Positions 27,962 through 37,802 of a stretch of 38,624 bases of DNA are shown here, one piece after another. Every line of letters begins with the position of its first letter. Position 1 is the stretch's first letter. Below the pieces are notes generated by a model that was given only the letters and a program-made list of their open reading frames with translations, searched no databases and was not told where the DNA came from. The stretch is from Bacteroidales bacterium (GTDB lineage Bacteria; Bacteroidota; Bacteroidia; Bacteroidales; UBA1715): positions 1 through 38,624 of the forward strand of contig JADKDL010000030.1 of the NCBI GenBank assembly GCA_016714605.1. Reading direction: 5' to 3'. Both the position numbers and the translations under genes were made by a program.

Positions 27962-30592
27962 CTAATAGTCAATAGTTTCAAACTCTTTAATAATCACACC
28001 CAATTTTTCGTTCGCAATGGGATCATAATTTGGAACACCACTAGCTGTTACAAAACCTGCTTTAAGTAAATCGTACCACATTATATAGTTGCGATAATTT
28101 GGCAAAAACTTAAGCTTTTCTTTTGGCAAGGGATTTTGATTTAGCAACTGGTAAATTTCCCATTTGGGTAATTAATTCAGCCACTTCGCTTTTAGTCAAT
28201 AATTTCAGTTATATTTAGTTTCTCGTACAAGCGATGTAACATATCTTGGATGTCTTGCAAACCTTCTTTTGATACTATTTCAGAAAGGTTTTGTTGATTC
28301 CTAAGCATATAATCTTCGAACCAAAAAGTCTCTAATTCTTTAGCTAATACTTGAGAAAAGTTCTTTATTCGAACGTTGTTTCCATAAAACAACTCATTTA
28401 AATCAATACCTTGTTCGTTCTCAAAAAAATCTTGACACTCTTTTATTGTTCTTTTTTCGTAATGCTTTCTTAAACATTCGAGATTCCTATCAAAATTTTC
28501 ATTGGGATTAAGCTCAGGCACATTCATTCGTATTGCACTGTATTTATCCATATTAATAACATCTCTACGTTCAATATCTCGAATTTTTCCAAGATAAAGA
28601 TTGTAAACATCGCTGTTTTTCAACATCAGTTCCCTCATCATAGAACCAAAGAAGTATGGGTCACGACCGAAGGCAATATCTAAATTAGCTTGAATACGAC
28701 CAGCAGTTGATATTGCTCTTAGTAAACTTTCAGCCTTATCCGGGCTGTTGTAATATTCTTTTAAAAAAGAGATGATTGATTCAATAAGTGATTTTAATTC
28801 ATTTAGTGTTTTTTCATGCCGAGCAAGGTTAATGTTGTTTGCTGCAAAAGTTAATTTATCAAGTATCAATTGTGTACCATCTTCATTAAGGCTTGCTGCT
28901 CTATCCCATGAATTTTCAGGTTTTTCAAAATGCCTTTTAACAAAATCGTATTCTATAAAAGATTGTCTTAAATCTTTTCGGAAATTAGGGTATGAGTCAT
29001 GAAATATTTCTTCGTTTTCTGTCTTATTTTCATTGAAACCTTTGAAAAGTTTACTTTCGGTATCAGACGAAAATCTAAAATCACGTAATAAATAAATATT
29101 TTGAAAATTTGAGTTGTTCGTTGTCCATTCAGTCAACCACTTTTTTGTGCCAAATATTTCATTAAAGACAGTAATAAACCTCCCTTTCCATCTATTATTT
29201 CTAGCATCAAGGTTATCTGTTCTATCATTATTATAATCAAACTGCATGTCAATATTAAACATGGTAGAAACAATAATAGTGGAGGCACCTTAGAAGTAGA
29301 AATAAAAGTTGTTTCTTTCTTCAGGGGTTTTTCCAATCATATCAAAATCCAGTTATTTAATAAATCAGGAACAATGTTTTGAACCTCAACTTTTCATTAT
29401 TTTGACAAAATAATAGGATATTAATTTTTTTCGGAGTAAGAATATTTGTTAAACAGATAGGCTACTTTACCGCGTAAAAGCATTTTAGGAATATCTTCGT
29501 CTATTATTTCTTCTTCGTGAATACCTAAACGATTTCTAGCTCCGGAAAATCTAACAAATCAGTATTTTTCAGGAATGCTTTGCTCTTTTCTAATTCCTTT
29601 GGCAAACAAAAAGTTAATTCGGCAGTTAATGCACACAAAAATGATTTCGATAAACTGTCGATTAATTTTTCATGTCCATTTTGTAATATTAATGCAGAAG
29701 TATCTGATTTATAATTCAATTCCGTACCTGATGTTCCACCATATATTTCACGCAAACGAGCAACATCTAGCAGGGTTCCCTTTGTTCTCAAAACAGTTTC
29801 AATAGGCACATAAATTTCACTATTAAAATCAAGCTTAGCGTAGTGTTTTACTAAATCGGAAAAAAGATTATTTATTTTTCATTCCCGTTCCACAATAAAG
29901 AAAATATTTCGACCCATTCGACAACTTTAGTTTTTGAAATTAGTGATGGAATTTTTTCAAAAAACGTAGAATGTATTACATTTGTTGCCTTAGTAGAAAA
30001 ATTTGTATGAAAATAATCGAAAATATCCAAAATGGAATCTTCGCCTAAAAGTGTTTGCTGGTTGGCTTTATATCGTATTTGATACAAAATTCTTTTACTT
30101 TTTGGTTAATAAAGTCAATTTTTTAGAGCAATGTCAATTTTTGTTTTCACATCGTTGAAATAGGTATCGCAAAGCACAAGAACTATGTCTGCTGGTGATA
30201 AAAGTTTTACCTTAACTGGAAAGGCAGGGTTAATCCATTTATAGTTTGTTGGAGAATCTTGTAACAATACTAGTAGCTTTCCTTTTTTTCCTTCTGGATT
30301 AATCTCATCAAGAAAAACGTAGCTTTTACCCTCTCCATCTATTACGGTAAATGGTGTGCCACTATCAGAAAGTAAATTGCTGACAAGATATGATTTTCCC
30401 ATCTGGCTCGCACCATAAATAGCCGCAGCAGATTTCCTTCCAAAGCATATTTTTCTTTTTTAATTTACGCCGATAATTGACCAAATTTCTATAAGCGTTC
30501 TCACCCTTAGCACCTTTCATTGAATCGGTTTCTTTAACCCATTTAATGGCTTTCTCAATTATATTGAGTTGTGTGTTTATATTCTTTTCCAT
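27962..30592 (-). CDS. srfC: SrfC-like GTPase (virulence factor SrfC family), frameshifted
   Basis: About 870 residues in joined frames. A helical N-terminus leads to KSAAAIYGASQMGKSYLVSN, a Walker A loop (GASQMGKS) near residue 60. Then come a switch-like SIVTRFS, LSPADIVLVLCDTYFNDVKT, VLRTKGTLLDVARLREIYGG, LDFPELE/GARNRLGIHEEEI and LLRGKVAYLFNKYSYSEKN, all in the order I remember for SrfC. The second half is helical (KKWLTEWTTNNSNFQNIYLL, HFEKPENSWDRAASLNEDGT). The C-terminus (NYIMWYDLLKAGFVTASGVP, NYDPIANEKLGVIIKEF) matches the SrfC tail, so the frame continues past the apparent stop at 28192. Frame changes near 30430, 30300, 30115, 29850, 29500, 29300 and 28180. In Salmonella srfC belongs to the SsrB-regulated srfABC operon; molecular role unresolved. 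Confidence 0.75.
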
Positions 30593-30603
30593 TATTAATT
30601 TCG

Positions 30604-33174
30604 TTAAATCTGATTAATACTAATATTGCTAAACTCTCCTGAATCCAACCAATAGTTTTCACATTCATTCATGCTCTGAACTTGCAATGAAAAATATGAT
30701 GCTGGTAATTCATTTTGATTACGGTCTTCAACTGACTCAATCTTCAAACTTTCCTTATCATCGTTGTAGTTTTCACGAACAATCCTAACTTTAAAAGGAC
30801 CTAAAATGCGTAATTTTTCAATTTCGCTAACTGTAGCATCATTTATCTGCTTTTTATCAGCGGAGTTTAGACTTAATTTCTCTTTGATTTTCTCTTTGAT
30901 TTTGTCTTCATTAAAATCTAAAAGATAGAATGGCCTTGTAGGATACTTTATTGAATCTAACTGGCGTGTCCAAAAACGCAGAGGTAGTTGAGATACAACA
31001 ATATCGCAACCGTAATACGATAGAACTGTAGAAATTTTACCAACTAAAGTATCGAAAGTACTTTCCACAATTTTTGATATGGTTTCTTTATTGTAATGCC
31101 ATTGTAAATCTGTTATTGAAAACCCAAAATGCTTTGAGAAGTGTTCCATAACACGTTCTGTTGGCTTGTTATCTGAAAAAATATCATTAAAATTCAAAGT
31201 CGCTTTTTCCACTTTATTATCTCTTTCAAATAATTCGAGGTAATGAGTAACTCACGGAATCGATACTTGTAAATTAAATTCACTTCTTATTTGACGATCA
31301 GTAACAGATTGACGAGCACTGTCTTTGAAAATAATCTAGGAGTAACTTTGCAATATCTGTTTGATTTGATTTTCTCAATTGATTGGGGATAACGGCATGT
31401 TCTCCCTCAATTACAAGCCTCCGTATTAAATTCTTTAGCAAATCATCACCAGCTACATAAAAGCTTTCCCAAAATAATGGACATGGAGTTAAAGTGCATT
31501 GTCCCGAATCATCGTATTTATATGCAGCAATCATTAAATCAGTTGTACCTGCTCCAACATCAACACTTCCAATAGTTATTGATTTTTTTATTATAATTAA
31601 CCAAATCCAGGTCTTACCTTACCATAAAAATCAAAATATTCTTTGCAATTATTCTTATAACGCTGAGTGAGTTCTGAATATAAAAATACAAACTGAGAAC
31701 AAGTTGCTTCGTCATATATCCACTCCTTTCTTTCATCGTTATTCGATAAACTATTAAACGTAAGCACAACTTGTATGCTTTTGCGTAAATCTTTCGTCAA
31801 CTTCTATTGACGATGTTCCTGCGTAGAAGCGTTCTAAAATAATGGCCGCATCTTCTGCACATTTTCGCAATGCAATTTGTTCAATTCTTGACATTGCTGT
31901 CGGGCATGTTACAATTATTCGACCTATTCTACGAGGTTTGTTTTCCTCACCCCATTTATGTCTAAATTCATAACTATTAATCTGCATTTTTGCTTGTGCC
32001 AATATTTCTAGGAATGAAAAAGTCATTAATGCTTTCCGAGAATAAAATTTGTCAATAACCCCTTCACCTGTTGTATTTAATGAACCATCTGAATTTAATT
32101 GTTCAGATATGCCCTTTATCTGTAATAAATTATTTACATGTGATTCACCTTTAAGTTTTAGAAACTCCCAATCCTTTAGTTGCGGTTTATTGTCCCATAA
32201 ATATCTTTTGGGACTTGAAAGGTTGTAATTTTTTCAACGCGGTGTTTAAGTTAATTGCTTTATGGATAAGTTCATTTGCTTCAATACCCAACCGAACCAA
32301 ACTAGGAAAAACAAATTGTTTACTACCTTTTAATGTTTCCACACCAAAATTAGCATCTCTAAATGCAAGACGCATATCAAAAGGTTTATTGTAGAAATTA
32401 ATTTTACCATTTAATATAGGATTAGACAAATTATGTAAGCCTAAAGGTTCTACTCTTGTAAAATCATGATTATCAAACAATACAGCACAAGTGCGTGAAT
32501 TACCCATATCGACAAGTAAATCAACATCCCCAAAAGCAATATTTTTGTCTGAGAACAATGTAATGGTTGGCAATAAATTCGATTGTTGAATATATATTTT
32601 ATAACGAAGATGAATTGCGCTAGATAATTTAACTTTGGTTTTTGATATTTAATTCATCAACACTTTTTTACATCATGGAATAATTTCAAGATATATTCAT
32701 CTACCCAATCACAATTGTATGGAACTTTGGAGCAAAAAATCAACTAAAGAGAATTCGTTATTGCACAACGCAAAATCTTTAGATCTGTCATAATTGCTTA
32801 CAAACACGGGTGTTTCCATCAAATCTTGTTCTTCAAAATCTTCGCTCTCGTATTTAGTTCGAGTATCAAAAGCAAGTAATATATTGTATCTCTTAATGTT
32901 TCCATTTGAAGATTCTGGCACTAATTTGCAGCGACACCAATTTGTTGGTGCAAATGCAGTTTTACCATTACTACCTAAGGTGAAAAATGGAAAAGGTAAC
33001 CATTGATTTTCAAACTTTTCCATCTTACAACGGCTAAATGTCATCGGAAAACAGTCTGATTCTCCAAGATCAGTCTCCATTGGTGTAATAGGATTATTAC
33101 CCTCTGAAATGAAGTCGCTTTTAATATCCTCCCATTTATACGCTTTAAATACGCCTTCTTCAATTATTCCAAAA
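30604..33174 (-). CDS. srfB: SrfB-like actin/Hsp70-fold ATPase, truncated and frameshifted
   Basis: In joined frames: KAYKWEDIKSDFISEGNNPI, then CFPMTFSRCKMEKFENQWLP and FPFFTLGSNGKTAFAPTNWC, matching the SrfB W(L)P.PFF...NW motif. Then VDLLVDMGNSRTCAVLFDNH (phosphate-1 loop), KQFVFPSLVRLG, IIVTCPTAMSRIEQIALRKC, ITIGSVDVGAGTTDLMIAAY (phosphate-2 loop), and the C-terminal RQLDSIKYPTRPFYLLDF and NECENYWLDSGEF. Two parts look lost. The N-terminus begins abruptly at about 33174. GCDIVV passes directly to the RQLDS region without the family's LSGRP...WYPF...DPKSTA stretch. About 850 residues against roughly 1000 usual, with at least six frame changes. First gene of the operon; srfC starts 12 bp after its stop. 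Confidence 0.75.
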
Positions 33175-33307
33175 AATGCGGGACGGCAAAAATAAAACTT
33201 TATCGGGTTGGCTGGTGTGGTCGGCAGTCATTCCGAATTGTCTTTCTTTTTTGTCTTTGTATGTCGTCTTGTCAATTTTCATGTCGCTGTCTTTTTTTAG
33301 GCTTGCT

Positions 33308-33440
33308 TGTAACGTTTTTGGGCTTGGCGAAGGTGGGGAAATCGAAGTACAAATGTTCAATTTAGCACAAATGTTCATTAGAATACCAAATGTTCAGCCT
33401 AGTACTAAAACCCCACTTTTGCCAAACCCATGTTAGCGGT
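33308..33440. repeat. attC-like palindrome 13
   Basis: GTAACGTTTTTGGGCTTGGC then GAAGGTGGGG pairs with CCCCACTTTTGCCAAACCC, then ATGTTAGCGG. Loop repeats AAATGTTCA occur three times. It is uninterrupted and bounds the 5' side of the srf-like operon. The 130 bp between it and the srfB frame hold no certain gene; ATGs in a KTTYKDKKERQFGMTADHTS frame are not convincing starts. Confidence 0.6.
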
Positions 33441-33449
33441 TCGTTGTTT

Positions 33450-33842
33450 TTAATTGTCAGAGTGAAAACCAATTGTATTACCTTCCGTGTCCATTACCAC
33501 TGAACAAAATCCGTGTTCTCCAATTGGAAATTTCGCTTGTAATACTTTTCCTCCTGCATTTTCAACTCTTGAAGTTTCAATTTCACAATCTTCGCAAGTG
33601 AAGTAAACCAAAGTCCCACCTGAACCGGGTTTCATTTCACTAGTCTTACACAATGCACCACTTATATTGCTTTCTCCTTGTACCCAAGGGAAACTTAACA
33701 TTTCCAAGTCGCCAAATTCGCCAGGTGCTTGCATTGGTGTCATTTCAATTTGTAAAACGGTTTCGTAGAATTTTTGAGCTCTGGTCATATCTTCCACATA
33801 AATTTCTACCCAAGTGAATGGGTTTTTTGATTGTGTTGTCAT
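33450..33842 (-). CDS. VOC-superfamily protein (glyoxalase/bleomycin-resistance fold)
   Basis: 130 residues, intact. MTTQSKNPFTWVEIYVEDMT then RAQKFYETVLQIEMTPM starts the first beta-alpha-beta-beta-beta unit; GTLVYFTCEDCEIETSRVEN then AGGKVLQAKFPIGEHGFCSV starts the second, closing with VVMDTEGNTIGFHSDN. This is the arrangement of YdcF/27-kDa-type VOC proteins of Bacteroidota. The metal ligands of active glyoxalases are not obvious, although His123-like GFHS is present. Substrate unknown. It follows the second VOC gene by 14 bp and ends about 20 bp from attC-like site 13. Confidence 0.82.
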   Translation of the reverse strand: MTTQSKNPFTWVEIYVEDMTRAQKFYETVLQIEMTPMQAPGEFGDLEMLSFPWVQGESNISGALCKTSEMKPGSGGTLVYFTCEDCEIETSRVENAGGKVLQAKFPIGEHGFCSVVMDTEGNTIGFHSDN

Positions 33843-33856
33843 ATTGCTATTTGATT

Positions 33857-34232
33857 TTAATTTGTTGGTGAATACTTTACTATGTCAATTCCAATTCCAT
33901 TTGGATCTTGAATTGCAAAATGTCTGTCGCCCCAAGGTTCGTCACGAATGTCAATTTTGATTTCCACACCTTTAATTTTTAAGTCGTTGTAAACTTTGTC
34001 CACATCATCTACTTCAATTGTCAAATACATTCCCTGTCCTGTAAATGGTTGTTGAAACAATGGTTGTTGACTTGGGTGGTTTGGAAGTAAAACTAATTTC
34101 TGCTTCTTTGTTTGGCGTGTGCAATAGAATATAAAATTCGTTTTCAAATGTTACTCCAAAGTCCAAAATTTCTGTGTAGAATTTTTTTGTTTCTACCAAT
34201 TTACTCGTGACGATACCTGCATTTAATTTCAT
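33857..34232 (-). CDS. VOC-superfamily protein, one frameshift
   Basis: MKLNAGIVTSKLVETKKFYT then EILDFGVTFENEFYILLHTP, and after a frame change near 34105 LPNHPSQQPLFQQPFTGQGM, YLTIEVDDVDKVYNDLKIKG and DRHFAIQDPNGIGIDIVKYS. Both VOC halves are present, and DPWGDR-type (RDEPWGDRHFAIQDPNGI) is the usual second-half signature. About 125 residues. Its ATG overlaps the stop of the small lipoprotein ORF (ATGA), so the lipoprotein leader may once have been fused to it. Substrate unknown; members bind metals, small toxins or antibiotics. Confidence 0.78.
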
Positions 34233-34363
34233 CTTATTTTTAATTGTAAGGTTTTTATTTTTGTAGTGTCGGTTGTTGCCATTTTACTGTCATCTGATTT
34301 GACGTTATTACAACTTAATAAGGTCAAAACAGTTATTGCAAATAAAATAATTTTTCTTGTCAT
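34229..34363 (-). CDS. Small lipoprotein, 44 aa
   Basis: MTRKIILFAITVLTLLSCNN then VKSDDSKMATTDTTKIKTLQ, ending LKIR, has a lipobox (LLSC, Cys18) and a short polar tail. The stop overlaps the VOC start by ATGA. Either it is a separate small lipoprotein or, with one frame change, the leader of a lipid-anchored VOC protein. It is the first ORF of this cassette-like unit. Confidence 0.55.
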   Translation of the reverse strand: MTRKIILFAITVLTLLSCNNVKSDDSKMATTDTTKIKTLQLKIR

Positions 34364-34422
34364 TGTTCAAAGTTAATATTTATGTTTTTTGTTGTGTTGT
34401 GGGTCGTCCTACAATGACCGCT

Positions 34423-36167
34423 AACGTCAGCCTGTGAAAAAACCATTTCCTCAACAGCCACACGTTAATAACATGGTAAAATAAAAAACATAAGCTTTGG
34501 TGATTACTATTTTTGAAAAAATATTTTTTTGCATGCAGCACATAGCGCAAGCCAATAGACATCAGGTAGATTTTAGTTCGCTTGACTGTCGTATTTCGGC
34601 AAACAACCCAGTTCGTTTTATCGATGCATTTGTTGATAAGCTCGATTTACCTCGGTTACAGTTTGAGGTAACTAACATCAACACTGAGGGCGTCCATCGT
34701 TCGATAGAAAGTTGTTTCTCAAAGTATACATATACGGTTACATCAACGGCATACGCTCATCGCGTAAGTTTGAGGCGCGAGTGCATGCGTAATGTTGAAA
34801 TGCAATGGTTGTGCGGCAACCTTGTTCCCAATTACCATAGTATAGCAGACTTCCGTAAAGACAACTCCCAAGCCTTGCGCAACACCGTTAAGTTGTTTGT
34901 GCAGTTTCTTTCAGATTGCGATTTGCTTGGTAAAGGAATTAATAGCCATTGATGGTACCAAGTCTCGAGCACACAATAGCAAGAAGAATAATTACAATCC
35001 CAAAAAATAGAACGCCATTTGACCTATATCGAAAACAAGGTTAAGAGTATATAACTCAATTAGACGCTTGCGATGCCAACGAAGCGAATTGAAAATAGAT
35101 GATATAGCACATAAAATTGAAAAATTAAAAGCCAGCAAAATTAACTACGAAGCCTTGCAAAAAGAGTTAGCCCAGAGTGGTCAGCCACAAATAAGCACCA
35201 CCGATGCCGATGCGTGCCTTGCTCATACAAGGCCAGGTTGTGGAAGTGAGTTACAATACGCAAGCGCGGTAGATGAAAAGCATAAATTAGTAGTGGCCAC
35301 GCATACCATCAATCGCAATGATAGAAATGCGCTTACTGATATTGCCACCGAAGCAAAGCAAAATATGGATGTATCAACGTATACAGCTATAGTAGATAAA
35401 GGGATACCACAACGGCCGGCAATACAGCAGGCCACCAATGCCGGCATAGTAACCATAGTAGCACCACCCGAAATAGTAAACAGCAACGAGCATGGCACTA
35501 CCCCCGATTACGTAGTAACTAAGTTTGTATACGATGAAAGCACCGATACATATACATGTCCACAAGGCGCAACACTAACAACCACAGGCACATGGCATCG
35601 CAAATCGCGCGAGCGCGATACTTACCAATTTAAAAAATACCGTACACCAAAATGTAAAACCTGCCCTGCAAAACACCCGTGCAGCAGGGCGCGCCAAAGG
35701 AGGCCGCGAAATAGAACGCAGTGAGTTTGCAGCCGAAGTAGAAGCCAACAATGCCCGCTACCACAACAGCAAAGAATTGTACCGAAAGCGACAAGAAATT
35801 AACGAGCATATATTTGGAACTATCAAAAGAGTATGGGGATATTACTACACAAATCTAAAAGGATTAATAAGTGAACGGAGAATGGAGCCTCATCATGACA
35901 GTTTACAACCTCAAGCGCACAATCAACATACTAGGTATACAGCCACTGTTAGAAAAACTAAAAAACTGGAATCCTGACTACACAAGGATTTCACGGCTAA
36001 ATCAAAAACGACCTCATTACATCAAATTCTACGCATTCAATTTTGCGACTATAGTGTAGCGGCCTAAAAAACAACCCCGTTAAAATCGTCTAAATCGTAT
36101 ATGGTCACCGTTATGGAACGGATTCGGCTAGCAAATTTTCCAAAATGGGTTTTTTCACAACCTGACG
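34423..36167 (+). mobile_element. IS1182-family insertion sequence, near complete
   Basis: Terminal inverted repeats are TCAGCCTGTGAAAAAACC at 34427 and GGTTTTTTCACAACCTGA ending at 36165. It is about 1.74 kb long and holds a single transposase gene. The left flank is CCGCTAACG and the right flank CGGTTTGGGGCTTG, so it interrupts attC-like palindrome 14 just after TAACG. A 2-3 bp duplication (CG or ACG) is possible but cannot be separated from the palindrome sequence. Confidence 0.82.
34527..36059 (+). CDS. IS1182-family DDE transposase, frameshifted
   Basis: Joined frames give about 505 residues. N-terminal MQHIAQANRHQVDFSSLDCR and PVRFIDAFVDKLDLPRLQFE, then RECMRNVEMQWLCGNLVPNY with HSIADFRKDN. 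Catalytic Asp in AIDGTKSRA, second Asp in YTAIVDKGYHNG, and Glu in EINEHIFGTIKRVWGYYYTN fit the DDE triad of this family. A Cys cluster (CPQGA, CKTCPAK) lies in between, as usual. Frame changes occur near 34700, 34935, 35055, 35215, 35410, 35690 and 35870. It is probably the source of the trans-acting enzyme type that moved the short copies, although the type A MITEs match a sister lineage better. Confidence 0.8.
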
Positions 36168-36296
36168 GTTTGGGGCTTGACGCAGGGCAGGATTAGAAAG
36201 CAGAATGTTCAATTTATTACTGAAGCTAATAGAAAGTACAAATGCTGAATTTAGTACTTCTGCCTGCCTTGCGTTCAAACCCCTGTTAGCGGTTCG
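36162..36296. repeat. attC-like palindrome 14 (right part)
   Basis: GGTTTGGGGCTTGACGCAGG then GCAGGA pairs with CTGCCTGCCTTGCGTTCAAA then CCCC, about 25 bp with few bulges, then TGTTAGCGGTTCG. Left core GCTAACG is at 34420, on the far side of the IS. This is the clearest palindrome in the window. Confidence 0.65.
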
Positions 36297-36336
36297 TTGT
36301 TTTCTTTAGACTCTAAATTATTTCTTTAAAATCGTT

Positions 36337-37294
36337 TTACTGTCCACCCAAAATATTTGCCATTCCATTAAACGGAGATTTTAATAGTTGAAAGTAATCT
36401 GTTGTCAAGATATTTTTATTGAACTTGAAAGCTTCATTATCTCGGAAACTTGTAAAGAAAAATACTTTCCATCTGGTGAAATGTTTGGGCATTGGTCCAT
36501 AAAAGTTGAATTTATTTTACTTCCAAGATTTTTCCCTGCCGTCCATTTTTCCTCTGTTTTGAAACTAATATACAAGTCGCCACTTCCCAATCCATCTTTT
36601 CGGCCAATCGAAGTGAATATGATATAACTTTCATCAGGACAATGTAGGCATCATATTCTGTTGCAGTTGTATTTATTGAATCACTGACGCTTACTGGTTT
36701 TTCAAAGATGTTGTTTGTAAGTTTTGACATCATTAAATCATAACCATTCTTTCCATTTTCAGTGCTAAAATATAGATTTCCGTTGTTGGATACTGAGGGG
36801 TATAATTCATCTTTGTCTGAATTAACGTTTTCGCCTAAGTGTTGTGGCTGTCCAAATAAACCTTTATTGTATGACAAAAACCAAATGTCAAAATCATTTT
36901 TTCCTTTCGTATCCTTATCAATAGGACGATAAGAAATAAAATAAATGCGTTTCCCATCGGGCGAAAAGAACGGGTCGGCATCACTGTATTGTCCTGAAAA
37001 TGGTGCAATTTGTGGTTTAGACCATTTGCCATTCACTCTTTTTGAAATAAAAATTGTGTAGAATGTATTTGTGTAGGAATTATTAGCAATGGTGTATAAG
37101 AACGTATTACCGTCTGGTGAAAAACTGGAATTTAATTCATTAAACTGTGTTGAAATGATTTCTTTAGCAAATAGCTCTGGTGTATCATTGGGCTTTGCAC
37201 TACCGAAGTAATCAGTTTTGGTCTCATTACTTTGTGCATAACAATTCAATGAGATTATTGAAAAGATTAAAAAAGTAAAACAAAAGGTCTTCAT
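36337..37294 (-). CDS. Exported PD40/TolB-like beta-propeller protein, one frameshift
   Basis: Start at 37294 gives signal peptide MKTFCFTFLIFSIISLNCYA (Q next); the frame upstream belongs to the DinB-like gene. PD40 blades are clear: FNELNSSFSPDGNTFLYTIA, DADPFFSPDGKRIYFISYRP, NSDKDELYPSVSNNGNLYFS, and after a frame change near 36650 DGLGSGDLYISFKTEEKWTA and CPNISPDGKYFFFTSFRDNE. The protein ends PFNGMANILGGQ. About 318 residues, periplasmic or outer-membrane facing. Similar propellers bind peptidoglycan-associated or surface partners; no enzymatic role can be claimed. It lies 4 bp after the DinB-like stop. Confidence 0.78.
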
Positions 37295-37298
37295 TGTC

Positions 37299-37749
37299 TT
37301 ATAAAAGTTTTGATAGCAATACAATTTGTCCCAAATGATAGGCATCGTGTTGAATTATGCCCTGTATATGCTCATAATAAGTCATATCGTTTACTGGATA
37401 TTTTTTCAAAGTCTTTGGTTTTACAAGTTTCAAAAGTCAAGCCACCTATTTTGAGTATTTTCTAATTTATTTAATGTTTCCGTCCAAGCTTGGTTTGACT
37501 TACTATTTCTTTAAAATAATTATTCGAAGGTGTTTTTATAGTTTTACCCTCCATTCTTTGAAGTACATTTTAATCTCCAATTAATAAGATGGTTTGTTAT
37601 TTCCCAAATGGAGTTACAATTTATCAAAACTCTTTTGATGCTTGGTCGGCTGTAATATTGTTTAAAGTGGAAAAAATATTTACATCAATCCAAGGCTCGC
37701 CATTGTATAGTTTTTCAAATAAACTTGTTAAACGTTCTTCTTCTGTCAT
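37299..37749 (-). CDS. DinB-superfamily protein, frameshifted
   Basis: Joined frames: MTEEERLTSLFEKLYNGEPW then IDVNIFSTLNNITADQAS, SIWEITNHLINWRL and YYEHIQGIIQHDAYHLGQIV then LLSKLL. The His in EITNHLINWR and the pair H...H in IIQHDAYHLGQI form the metal triad of the DinB/YfiT four-helix fold. About 150 residues. DinB-like proteins include metal-dependent thiol transferases, and many are uncharacterised. At least four frame changes (near 37640, 37560, 37470, 37410). The start is about 50 bp from the IS110/attC-like core at 37.8 kb. Confidence 0.7.
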
Positions 37750-37802
37750 TACTTTTTCTCTGTTAAATGTTTATATTGTGTCGTTTACAATTCTGACTAA
37801 CG

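Noticed and set aside
20532..33174. Type VI secretion or contractile-injection system
   Set aside because: No sheath, tube, baseplate, VgrG or ClpV-like protein is visible. Srf and GTPase families explain the genes.
35223..35565. Minus-strand ORFs opposite the IS1182 transposase
   Set aside because: The plus frame carries the DDE transposase core.
2044..36296. tRNA or other structured RNA genes in the GC-rich palindromes
   Set aside because: Arms are long single hairpins without a cloverleaf or CCA end. Their position between cassette genes fits attC-like sites better.
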